Source: JAVBKB01 sp031554275 (GTDB lineage: Bacteria; Bacillota; Bacilli; JARBTR01). From it: a DNA stretch of 9,324 bases. Shown in pieces: positions 1 to 5,673 of this stretch. Positions within the stretch are counted from its first letter, which is position 1. Every line of letters starts with the position of its first letter. The notes below the pieces were generated by a model, which was given only the letters and a program-made list of their open reading frames with translations, was not told the origin of the DNA and did no database searches. A program made the position numbers and the translations under genes. The stretch is from positions 1 through 9,324 of the forward strand of contig JAVBKB010000010.1 of the NCBI GenBank assembly GCA_031554275.1. The letters run 5' to 3'.

Positions 1-149
1 AGTTAGCAGAGTTTATCACAGCGGAATGTGAAAATGTAAATGAGAATTCATGATTTTCCGTGTGAAAAGCAGATGCCAGCATGGAAAAAGATCTAATATA
101 AAAAATCAATTGCCATACAAAAATCAAATCGCTTAAAGGAGCTTTTATA

Positions 150-1913
150 ATGAAATCAATTGGTAGAACCTATTTTTGTGGGGAAGTGCCTCATGCAGCA
201 GTAGGAGAGGAAATTGTGTTAAAAGGTTGGGTGCAACGAACACGTGTCACCTCTAATATGATTTTTGTGATATTACGTGACCGCACTGGGATTGTGCAAG
301 TGTCAATTAGCACGGATGGTGTGCTAGCAGAGGTTGGTAAGAAAGTCCGTGGTGAGTTTGTACTTGAAGTAAAAGGAACAGTAGCTGCTCGTGCGGAAAG
401 AGATATTAATCCAAAGATGGCAACAGGGACTGTCGAAATTATTGCGACTGAAGTGACAATTCTGAACGAAGCGAAAACACCGCCATTCTATATTGAAGCG
501 GAATCTGATGCTTCAGAAGAGTTGCGGTTACAATATCGATACTTAGATCTGCGTAGACCTGGGATGTATGAAACTTTTAAAGCGCGCCATGATATTGTCA
601 AAGCGATTCGTGATTACTTAGATAAAGAAGGATTTATTGATGTAGAAACCCCTATTTTGACCAAAAGTACACCAGAAGGGGCTAGAGATTATCTAGTGCC
701 AAGCCGTGTGCATGAGGGTGAATTCTATGCGCTGCCGCAATCACCACAAATGTTTAAGCAGTTATTAATGCTTGCAGGATTTGAACGGTATTATCAAATT
801 GCCCGTTGTTTCCGTGATGAAGATTTACGTGCAGATCGTCAACCTGAATTTACTCAGCTTGATATTGAGACTAGTTTCTTTACTCAGGAGGACATTCTGA
901 CTTTAGCAGAAAATACGATGGCTTATGTGATGAAGCAGGTGAAGGGTGTTGATATGCAACTGCCGCTCCCTAGAATGTCTTATGACGAAGCAATGCGTCG
1001 TTTCGGTGTTGATAAACCCGATACGCGTTTTGAAATGGAGTTAATTGATGTGAATACTGTTGTTGCTGACTCAGCATTTGCGGTATTCACTAATGCGATT
1101 GCAAGTGGCGGACAGGTAAAGGCTTTGAATGTAAAAGGAGTAGCAAATAAGTTCTCACGTAAAGAGATCGATGGCTTCGGTGAGTTTGTCGCTAAATATG
1201 GCGCGAAAGGGCTAGCATGGTTAAAAGTCGAAGAGATAGGTATCGCTGGTCCAATTGCGAAATTCTTCGAAGGAGACTCTGCTGGATCACTAGTGAAGGC
1301 GACTGCTGCCGAAGCAGGAGACTTGTTACTATTTGTTGCAGACAAACCAGATGTTGTTGCTGCCGCATTGGGTAATCTGCGTAATCATCTTGCAAAGGAA
1401 CTTGAACTTGTCGATGAAAATACATTCAATTTCTTATGGATTGTGGATTGGCCGCAGTTTGAATATAGCGAAGAAGATGGACGTTATTATGCAGCTCATC
1501 ATCCGTTTACAATGCCGGTCCGTGAGCACATACCACTTCTTGATACCGATCCATCTGCTGTGAAAGCACAAGCTTATGATCTTGTGTTGAATGGCTATGA
1601 ACTTGGTGGTGGCAGTATTCGAATATTTGAACGTGATGTACAGGAAAAAATGTTCAAAACACTTGGCTTTACCAAAGAGGAATCAGAAGCACAGTTTGGC
1701 TTCTTGATGAATGCATTTGAATACGGAACTCCGCCACATGGAGGGATTGCACTTGGGATTGACCGACTGGTGATGATTTTGGCGGGCAGAAGCAATCTGC
1801 GCGATACAATTGCCTTTCCAAAGACGGCAAGTGCTACTTGCTTGTTGACGAATGCACCAAGTCCAGTAGTCGATCAACAACTAGCGGATTTGCATATTCA
1901 GCTAAGAAAGTAA
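150..1913 (+). CDS. aspS: Aspartyl-tRNA synthetase (class II)
   Basis: This cytoplasmic enzyme charges tRNA-Asp with aspartate using ATP. The 587 residues match the usual bacterial AspRS length. In order there are an N-terminal OB-fold anticodon-binding domain (about 1-110), the class II catalytic core, a GAD-type insertion (about 290-410), and the rest of the core. Visible landmarks are the YRYLDLRRP segment, TPEGARDYLVPSR, QSPQMFKQLLM, motif 2 from F221 (FRDEDLRADRQPEFTQLD), GGGSIRI, and motif 3 with GIDR at 536-539. The ATG at 150 has an AAAGGAG site at 135-141 with 8-nt spacing. One oddity is that residues 30-37 read RTRVTSNM where the family normally has RRRD(L/H)GG followed by a hydrophobic residue; the length is kept and no frameshift is evident. 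No strong promoter is visible in 1-149, so transcription may come from upstream. Whether the enzyme is discriminating or non-discriminating cannot be told here. Confidence 0.98.
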   Translation: MKSIGRTYFCGEVPHAAVGEEIVLKGWVQRTRVTSNMIFVILRDRTGIVQVSISTDGVLAEVGKKVRGEFVLEVKGTVAARAERDINPKMATGTVEIIATEVTILNEAKTPPFYIEAESDASEELRLQYRYLDLRRPGMYETFKARHDIVKAIRDYLDKEGFIDVETPILTKSTPEGARDYLVPSRVHEGEFYALPQSPQMFKQLLMLAGFERYYQIARCFRDEDLRADRQPEFTQLDIETSFFTQEDILTLAENTMAYVMKQVKGVDMQLPLPRMSYDEAMRRFGVDKPDTRFEMELIDVNTVVADSAFAVFTNAIASGGQVKALNVKGVANKFSRKEIDGFGEFVAKYGAKGLAWLKVEEIGIAGPIAKFFEGDSAGSLVKATAAEAGDLLLFVADKPDVVAAALGNLRNHLAKELELVDENTFNFLWIVDWPQFEYSEEDGRYYAAHHPFTMPVREHIPLLDTDPSAVKAQAYDLVLNGYELGGGSIRIFERDVQEKMFKTLGFTKEESEAQFGFLMNAFEYGTPPHGGIALGIDRLVMILAGRSNLRDTIAFPKTASATCLLTNAPSPVVDQQLADLHIQLRK

Positions 1914-1969
1914 GATACTAATGAAATGCGGCTAACACTTTTTAAGCCGAATTTCCAAAAAGTAAAGAG

Positions 1970-2010
1970 CTTTGACAAATTGTCACAAATTTTTCAAAGG
2001 ATTGTGACAA
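1970..2010. promoter_or_regulatory. Cluster of dyads upstream of the 6S RNA promoter
   Basis: The segment contains a 13-bp palindrome TGACAAATTGTCA (1973-1985). It overlaps a 9-bp inverted repeat, TTGTCACAA at 1980-1988 and TTGTGACAA at 2002-2010, separated by 13 nt. A further pair, CTTTGA (1970-1975) and TCAAAG (1994-1999), is nested around these. The cluster ends about 25 nt upstream of the proposed -35 of the 6S RNA promoter, which suits an operator. It could instead fold as an RNA hairpin at the end of the aspS transcript, but no U-tract follows. The half-sites loosely resemble CRP/FNR- or Rex-type sites without matching either consensus, so no regulator is assigned. Confidence 0.4.
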
Positions 2011-2034
2011 GGCTGTTAATAGTGATCTGGATAC

Positions 2035-2063
2035 TTGAATTTACTTGCTGACAGTGTTAATAT
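2035..2063 (+). promoter_or_regulatory. Predicted sigma-A-type promoter of the 6S RNA gene
   Basis: The -35 is TTGAAT at 2035-2040 and the -10 is TAATAT at 2058-2063, with exactly 17 nt between them. The predicted start is near A2070, just before the closing stem of the 6S RNA begins at 2074. The agreement between the predicted start and the independently predicted RNA fold supports this assignment. Confidence 0.65.
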
Positions 2064-2069
2064 TTAGCT

Positions 2070-2263
2070 ATTGAAACGTCCTAGTTTGTTCGAATAGTCA
2101 GGTTGTTATGACCTAACATTAGATAATAGGGAATCTGCGTCTTTGATTGAGTAGTAAATGCCACCTGCGTGTGGACTTACCAAATTTCAGAGCAGGATAC
2201 CCACCTGCGTGAGCAGGTTCATAACAGCCTGACGTAACGGCAAAACCGGGACGTTTTTTTTAT
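2070..2263 (+). ncRNA. ssrS: 6S RNA (6S-1/BsrA type)
   Basis: 6S RNA mimics an open promoter and binds RNA polymerase holoenzyme, down-regulating many genes in stationary phase; it also templates short pRNAs. The fold is readable directly. AAACGTCC (2074-2081) pairs with GGACGTTT (2249-2256), and GTTT (2084-2087) pairs with AAAC (2243-2246). GTCAGGTTGTTATGA (2097-2111) pairs with TCATAACAGCCTGAC (2219-2233) with one G-U. A large central bubble follows, then a terminal stem-loop with GTAA/TTAC and CCAC/GTGG (2154-2180). A hairpin ACCTGC-gtga-GCAGGT (2203-2218) lies on the 3' side of the bubble, as in known Bacillus 6S RNAs. The length of about 190 nt and the position directly downstream of aspS match B. 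subtilis bsrA. The 5' end is inferred from the promoter and the 3' end from the T-run, each within a few bases. Confidence 0.9.
2232..2261 (+). terminator. Intrinsic terminator of the 6S RNA
   Basis: A hairpin ACGT-aa-CGG-caaaa-CCG-gg-ACGT spans 2232-2254 and runs into eight T's (2254-2261). Its arms reuse bases of the 3' strand of the 6S closing helices, so the terminator hairpin and the mature 6S fold cannot coexist; the RNA would refold after release. Confidence 0.75.
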
Positions 2264-2355
2264 TGGGTTTTCGAGTTGAGTAATCCGAGTTTAAAATCAC
2301 AAATATTTTCGATTTGTGATATGTGTAAAAGTTTCCTTCCGGATAATACAAACAG

Positions 2356-2407
2356 AACTCTCCACGAGTGCAAGAATGACAATTCTTGTTCTCATGGAGA
2401 GTTTTTT
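2356..2407 (+). terminator. Strong intrinsic terminator, parent transcript unknown
   Basis: The outer stem AACTCTCCACGAG (2356-2368) pairs with CTCATGGAGAGTT (2391-2403) with a single C-A mismatch. An inner stem CAAGAAT/ATTCTTG (2371-2377 and 2382-2388) continues the arm. Six T's follow on the plus strand (2402-2407). The flank on the other side is not T-rich when read on the minus strand, so it points rightward. There is no protein gene directly upstream. It may be a backup terminator for 6S RNA read-through or end a short unannotated RNA. Confidence 0.75.
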
Positions 2408-2555
2408 ATGCCTCATTCTGAGACGAATACCAAGCAATAAGCAAACAAAATCAGAAGTGCGCTCATTGCCAATCGGCAACGTAACTATAGGCAACTTAAA
2501 CATATTCTAAATTGTCTTTACCTATCGGAATAACCTTGTCCTAATTATCGATAGT

Positions 2556-2679
2556 AATGCAACTTAAAATTCGCTAAGTTTCCCAAATACTTCGTGATAA
2601 TTTCCTAGGATAGTCCCGCTACCCGTCGTAAATTATTCCTCGTCTTTGAAAAATTTTATCGGGAGTTTTAAGTTGCATT
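2556..2679. repeat. MITE-like element with 14-bp perfect terminal inverted repeats
   Basis: AATGCAACTTAAAA at 2556-2569 is the exact reverse complement of TTTTAAGTTGCATT at 2666-2679, giving a 124-bp unit with about 96 bp between the arms and no coding capacity. Similarity continues imperfectly outward (CCTTGTCC..ATTA on the left against CCTTATTG..ATTA from the right), so the unit may be larger. GCAACTTAAA recurs at 2491-2500. The nonamer AAATGCAAC occurs at the right arm and again beside the IS30-type transposase at 9196-9204. This hints that the unit derives from an IS30-family element, but no clean target duplication is visible. Confidence 0.45.
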
Positions 2680-2715
2680 TCTAATGACAATAAGGATTAC
2701 TATAGAAGATTTCAC

Positions 2716-2755
2716 AAAAAAACGTCACATCAATCAATTGATTGATGTGACGTTT
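2716..2755 (-). terminator. Intrinsic terminator of the lipoprotein gene
   Basis: Bases 2720-2755 form a perfect 36-bp palindrome centred on AATT, starting AAACGTCACATC and ending GATGTGACGTTT. Read on the minus strand it is followed by seven T's (the A-run at 2716-2722). It lies directly after the stop codon of the minus-strand lipoprotein gene. The plus-strand side has only three T's, so it is mainly a minus-strand terminator. Confidence 0.9.
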
Positions 2756-2758
2756 AGA

Positions 2759-4003
2759 CTACTCTAGCTTCTTTGGTGAGTGTGATACTTCGATTTTGTA
2801 AACAAGATCAGTATCGTTTTTCGTATAGAAGGTGATCATTCGATCTAGGCTACCATCTTTGTATTCATAGATTTTATAAGATGCGCCATCTTCTTTTCTT
2901 GTAGCTTCGCCATAAGCAGCAATAACATCTGCCCCTTTAGATTTGCCGACTGAGATTCCCATAGGTAACTCTAACGGGAATTTCGCATCATATTCATCAC
3001 TAACTACCTCTGTGATAAAACAATTATTTACAGGTTGAGCTTTATCAGAATAGTTATAAATTGAAGTTCTCATGAAGTGATTGTCTTTGCGAAGTTCAAG
3101 TCCAACTGCTCCGCTCTTTGCAGGAATAACTTCGTTTGTAGCATTATTTATAGTCCAACCATTTTTGATGAACTCAGCAACTGGTGCCGGTAAGTGATAA
3201 ATGTTGCCTGCATATTTAACATTGAAAGCTTTCCAATCATCGCCAATACTTGCTGGTGCTTTATAACTAGTCACTTCAGCAGGAACTGGTGTATCGGTTG
3301 CAATGGTAGTTGGCGCTGGTTTATCTGTAAAATAATTAGTTACAGTAATATTTTGCAATTTTTTTGTTTTGACATCAAATTCTAATTTCACTTCTGCGTA
3401 TTGCTTTGCTTTATATTCATAAGTGGTCATGAATTCATTTGTGCGCTCTTCTGAAGGTTTGCCATAAGCAGCTGATACTTCTTCTGGAGTGGACTTTCCA
3501 ATAGTGATCCCTTTAGGTAATACCATTTTGGGCTGATTCTCATCTTTGAAATAACTAGAAGCAATTATTCCTACTGAGCATTGTTCGATTGGAAGCACAT
3601 TTGCTGTTGTATTCACAAGCTCAACTAATATTTTTTGGTTACCATTTGAATGATTGATGTAAGATGATCTTCCGTTTGGTTCAAGCGTTTTTCCTGCGAA
3701 ATCCTTATCAGCTTTCCATCCGTTTTTTGTTAGCTCTGCATATGAGGTCGGTAATGTATACAACACATCATTCAGTGTTATTTGGAAGCTAAAGATATCA
3801 TCCGATGCGCCAGCAGCTTCTTTCTTAGGTTCTTCTTTCTTAGGTTCTTCTTTCTTAGGCTCCTCTTTCTTAGGCTCCTCTTTCTTAGGTTCCTCTTTTT
3901 TAGGTTCCTCTTTATTTGGTTCTTCACTCTTTCCGCACCCTGCAATAGTAAATACAAGTGTGAAGGCTAGTAAAAGCATTAGAAATTTAATCGATTTCTT
4001 CAT
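2759..4003 (-). CDS. Lipoprotein with a Lys/Glu/Pro stalk and a duplicated domain, function unknown
   Basis: The 414-residue product has a classical type II signal peptide: KK near the N-terminus, a hydrophobic core, and lipobox IAGC with Cys23 as the lipidated residue. It should be anchored to the outer face of the membrane. Residues about 25-63 form a charged stalk of seven EEPKK-like units encoded by a 15-bp tandem repeat. Two homologous domains follow, about 70-222 and 257-407. They share a LP...NGW segment, one Cys each (C142 and C328), LPxGIxxGKS, AAYG and YEYK. The GIxxGKSxxEVxAAYGxP pattern recalls BamE/SmpA-like or DUF4309-like repeats, but I cannot assign a family. The ATG at 4001-4003 follows a GGGAG site at a normal distance. 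It is monocistronic, divergent from tcdA, and lies between 6S RNA and tcdA where I know of no such gene in B. subtilis. Confidence 0.9.
   Translation of the reverse strand: MKKSIKFLMLLLAFTLVFTIAGCGKSEEPNKEEPKKEEPKKEEPKKEEPKKEEPKKEEPKKEAAGASDDIFSFQITLNDVLYTLPTSYAELTKNGWKADKDFAGKTLEPNGRSSYINHSNGNQKILVELVNTTANVLPIEQCSVGIIASSYFKDENQPKMVLPKGITIGKSTPEEVSAAYGKPSEERTNEFMTTYEYKAKQYAEVKLEFDVKTKKLQNITVTNYFTDKPAPTTIATDTPVPAEVTSYKAPASIGDDWKAFNVKYAGNIYHLPAPVAEFIKNGWTINNATNEVIPAKSGAVGLELRKDNHFMRTSIYNYSDKAQPVNNCFITEVVSDEYDAKFPLELPMGISVGKSKGADVIAAYGEATRKEDGASYKIYEYKDGSLDRMITFYTKNDTDLVYKIEVSHSPKKLE
3821..3925 (-). repeat. Seven 15-bp tandem repeats encoding EEPKK
   Basis: Seven consecutive 15-bp units (plus-strand form TTTCTTAGGTTCTTC with a few silent changes) encode the lipoprotein stalk. 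Six units give EEPKK and the one nearest the N-terminus gives EEPNK. Units at 3821-3850 are identical to each other, as are those at 3851-3880, which suggests recent expansion. The length is a multiple of three, so gain or loss of units would change stalk length without breaking the frame. Confidence 0.9.
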
Positions 4004-4052
4004 TAATAAAACACTCCCGGTTGATTTTTTTGGTAAAAAACATGCAATGTAA

Positions 4053-4081
4053 ATTATAAGTCTTATTATCTAGTAAAACAA
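4053..4081 (-). promoter_or_regulatory. Predicted promoter of the lipoprotein gene
   Basis: On the minus strand, -35 TTGTTT (4076-4081) and a perfect -10 TATAAT (4053-4058) are separated by 17 nt. Transcription would start near 4046, leaving a leader of about 43 nt that carries the GGGAG ribosome binding site. Confidence 0.7.
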
Positions 4082-4154
4082 TGTCAGATTTATCTAACAA
4101 TTCTGTAAAGACATTAGCCGTTCATGATGAAAGAGATTACTTTGAAGACAAAGT

Positions 4155-4182
4155 TTGAAATTCCGGTTTTTATGACTATAAT
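4155..4182 (+). promoter_or_regulatory. Predicted promoter of tcdA
   Basis: The -35 is TTGAAA (4155-4160) and the -10 is TATAAT (4177-4182), 16 nt apart. The start would fall near 4189, giving a short leader of about 34 nt. It is back to back with the lipoprotein promoter, about 73 nt away, so one regulator could affect both. Confidence 0.7.
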
Positions 4183-4222
4183 GGTATTTGAATATAAAGA
4201 TAAAGTTTGGAGTTGAATAGGA

Positions 4223-4957
4223 TTGCTGCATCAATTCTCACGAAATGAGTTAGCATTTGGTATTGAGGGTTTGCGAAAGATTAATCAATTGAAGGTGGCA
4301 GTTCTAGGGGTAGGTGGCGTTGGTTCGTTTGCAGCCGAAGCGCTTGCTCGGTCAGGAGTTGGCAGGTTAGTACTTGTTGATAAGGACGTGATCGACATCA
4401 CAAATGTTAACCGTCAAGTGCATGCGCTTTTGTCAACGGTTGGACGTCCAAAAGTAGAGGTGATGCAGGAACGCATTCGTGATATTAACCCTTCTTGTGA
4501 GGTTGTACCGATGCAATTGTTCTATACTGATGAAACCTATGAACAGCTGTTTGCTGAAGAACTTGATTACATAGTTGATGCATCCGATACAATTACCTTT
4601 AAGATTCATCTGATCAAAGAATGTTTACAGCGTGGTATCAAAATGATCTCGAGTATGGGTGCCGCTAATAAGTTTGATCCAACTCGTTTCAAAATCGTCG
4701 ATATTAGCAAAACGCATACTGATCCCATTGCAAGGGTTGTTCGGACTAAACTGCGTAAGGAAGGGATCACAAAGGGCGTGCCAGTTATTTTCTCTGACGA
4801 AGAACCCATTGAAACTCTGGCAGAAGTGCGAGAAGTTGTTGGAAATAAAGATTCAGAGATTCGGAAAGCACAAAATCCGCCTTCTTCAAATGCATTTGTC
4901 CCATCAGTTGCTGGTCTAATCGCTGCAAGCTGGGTCATTCGTGATGCTTTGAAATAA
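4223..4957 (+). CDS. tcdA: tRNA threonylcarbamoyladenosine dehydratase (YrvM/CsdL)
   Basis: TcdA uses ATP to cyclise t6A at position 37 of ANN-decoding tRNAs into ct6A. It belongs to the ThiF/MoeB/E1-like family. The 244 residues show the nucleotide-binding GVGGVGS loop (29-35), VDKDVIDITNVNRQ (52-65), the TVGRPK segment ending at K77, DASDT, and a closely YrvM-like C-terminal half (SSMGAANKFDPTRF, SKTHTDPIARVVRTKLRKEG, PPSSNAFVPSVAGL). Translation starts at TTG 4223: an in-frame stop TGA at 4214-4216 excludes any upstream start, GGAG at 4209-4212 is correctly spaced, and MLHQFSRNELA matches the family N-terminus as I recall it. In E. coli the homologue works with the CsdA-CsdE sulfur relay. 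Here a desulfurase is encoded 3 kb away, but it looks like the YrvO type, so a direct partnership is only a possibility. Confidence 0.96.
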   Translation: MLHQFSRNELAFGIEGLRKINQLKVAVLGVGGVGSFAAEALARSGVGRLVLVDKDVIDITNVNRQVHALLSTVGRPKVEVMQERIRDINPSCEVVPMQLFYTDETYEQLFAEELDYIVDASDTITFKIHLIKECLQRGIKMISSMGAANKFDPTRFKIVDISKTHTDPIARVVRTKLRKEGITKGVPVIFSDEEPIETLAEVREVVGNKDSEIRKAQNPPSSNAFVPSVAGLIAASWVIRDALK

Positions 4958-5004
4958 ATTGACTTAGGAGTTCGTTGTCGAAAAATTTAACAAGGAAAGT
5001 TGGG

Positions 5005-5018
5005 AATACTTAAGTATT
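5005..5018. repeat. 14-bp palindrome downstream of tcdA
   Basis: AATACTT/AAGTATT forms a perfect palindrome, extendable by two G-U pairs and a G-C pair (5002-5021). There is no proper U-tract after it, so it is a weak terminator candidate at best; an operator role for the following gene is equally possible. The octamer TTCGTTGT occurs directly on each side (4971-4978 and 5019-5026). Confidence 0.3.
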
Positions 5019-5081
5019 TTCGTTGTGAAAAAATCAATTTCCAATCAAAACCTCGGTACGACTTCAACACCATTCTTCTAG

Positions 5082-5087
5082 TATAAT
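5082..5087 (+). promoter_or_regulatory. Possible -10 element of the small membrane protein gene
   Basis: A perfect TATAAT lies about 40 nt upstream of the start codon. No good -35 is present at 16-18 nt spacing, and there is no extended TGn motif, so the promoter may be weak or activator-dependent. Confidence 0.45.
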
Positions 5088-5126
5088 AGAGTAAACAATG
5101 AACTTTTGACCTAAGGAAGTGATGAT

Positions 5127-5471
5127 ATGAAAAAACCAATGGATTTATACATGATTAGCTTTAGTATGATCGTAATTGCACTCTTGCCGTTAGTAGCAGT
5201 TGCAATGGTAAGCTACAATGAGATTTCTTGGAAGGATGATTGGTGGCAATACCTTCTGTTAGTCGGGGTTAACGTGGCACTTTTCATGAATGGTTTGAAT
5301 TTGTTTAAGGGAAAACGATCTGCAAAAGTAGTGTCGCTAATTGTATTCCCGTTGCATGTGGTTTTTTCTATCACGATTCTCCATACTTTATTGCTCTCAA
5401 TCTTTCTTTTCTTCCTAATTACTTGGCTGTTTATGAGTAAGAGTTTGAAAGGATATTTTGTAGCTAAGTAG
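5127..5471 (+). CDS. Small integral membrane protein, unknown function
   Basis: The 114-residue product is not recognised. It is strongly hydrophobic, with likely membrane segments at about 8-29, 41-60, 67-84 and 85-103, a Lys-rich N-terminus and a short polar loop (KDDWW, about 36-40) between the first two. There is no lipobox, metal site or catalytic motif. The ATG at 5127 has a strong AAGGAAGT site (5113-5120) at 6-nt spacing; a second ATG at 5122 is out of frame and too close to the site. It stands alone between tcdA and the convergent rarA and probably has its own promoter. Codon usage and a good ribosome binding site support a real gene. Confidence 0.8.
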   Translation: MKKPMDLYMISFSMIVIALLPLVAVAMVSYNEISWKDDWWQYLLLVGVNVALFMNGLNLFKGKRSAKVVSLIVFPLHVVFSITILHTLLLSIFLFFLITWLFMSKSLKGYFVAK

Positions 5472-5486
5472 AGTTTAATCCAATAT

Positions 5487-5526
5487 AATTCAAGACAATT
5501 TAAGACAATTCAAGACAATTCAAATC
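5487..5526. repeat. Four 10-bp tandem repeats, AATTCAAGAC type
   Basis: The units are AATTCAAGAC, AATTTAAGAC, AATTCAAGAC and AATTCAAATC in tandem, directly after the stop of the small membrane protein gene. The 10-bp period is close to one helical turn. No function is apparent; slippage-prone satellite DNA is the simplest reading. Confidence 0.8.
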
Positions 5527-5552
5527 ATTATGAAATCAACTCACTTAGATGA

Positions 5553-5599
5553 ACCAAATAACTCACTCATCAGAATTTCCGATAAGTGAGTTATTTGGT
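5553..5599. terminator. Long hairpin between convergent genes, possible bidirectional barrier
   Basis: ACCAAATAACTCACT (5553-5567) pairs perfectly with AGTGAGTTATTTGGT (5585-5599). After one C-A mismatch the stem continues with ATC/GAT, leaving a 9-nt loop. It sits between the end of the small membrane protein gene (+) and rarA (-), where a two-way terminator is expected, but neither strand has a proper U-tract. An upstream AACTCACTTA (5538-5547) can also pair with TAAGTGAGTT (5583-5592), giving a competing fold. Confidence 0.5.
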
Positions 5600-5673
5600 G
5601 AACAATTTGATATTTATCTAGGCATCCTTGATGGCAAACCCCAATTAAAAGATTTCGATTCCTTCAAAACATC

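Larger units (their letters stand above)
2264..2758. other. Gene-free stretch with hairpins and a MITE-like element
   Basis: No convincing protein gene lies here; the short open frames on both strands run through hairpins and lack family features. It holds a 9-bp stem ATCACAAAT/ATTTGTGAT (2296-2304 and 2312-2320, 7-nt loop), a strong plus-strand terminator (2356-2407), a small TTGCC/GGCAA hairpin (2466-2478), a lone GCAACTTAAA (2491-2500) matching the ends of the next item, the inverted-repeat element at 2556-2679, and the palindromic terminator of the lipoprotein gene. The rest is AT-rich and shows nothing I can name. Confidence 0.6.

Noticed and set aside
3..53. Possible C-terminal end of an upstream gene (LAEFITAECENVNENS, stop TGA at 51-53)
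   Set aside because: Only 16 residues are visible, they do not match the HisRS tail expected upstream of aspS, and short open stretches of this size occur by chance.
30..58. Hairpin GAAAAT..ATGA-gaat-TCAT..ATTTTC upstream of aspS, as terminator or T-box part
   Set aside because: There is no U-tract after it and no T-box signature (AGGGTGGNACCGCG-like) before aspS. An uneven internal loop makes it weak.
1928..1950. CGGCT/AGCCG hairpin after aspS as its terminator
   Set aside because: The stem is only 5 bp and no T-run follows; aspS probably ends further downstream or reads into the dyad region.
2297..2510. Overlapping open frames of 64 and 68 codons on opposite strands
   Set aside because: Both run through the hairpin at 2296-2320 and the strong terminator at 2356-2407, are mirror images of the inverted repeats, and have no protein-family features.
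3821..3925. CRISPR-like regular repeat
   Set aside because: The 15-bp units are contiguous, have no spacers, and are in frame within the lipoprotein stalk.
3782..3970. Plus-strand open frame rich in Phe/Leu/Arg opposite the lipoprotein gene
   Set aside because: It is the antisense reading of the EEPKK tandem repeat, with no ribosome binding site of note; a shadow frame.
4004..4222. Riboswitch between the divergent lipoprotein and tcdA genes
   Set aside because: After two predicted promoters only leaders of about 34-43 nt remain, too short for a known riboswitch, and no conserved core is visible.
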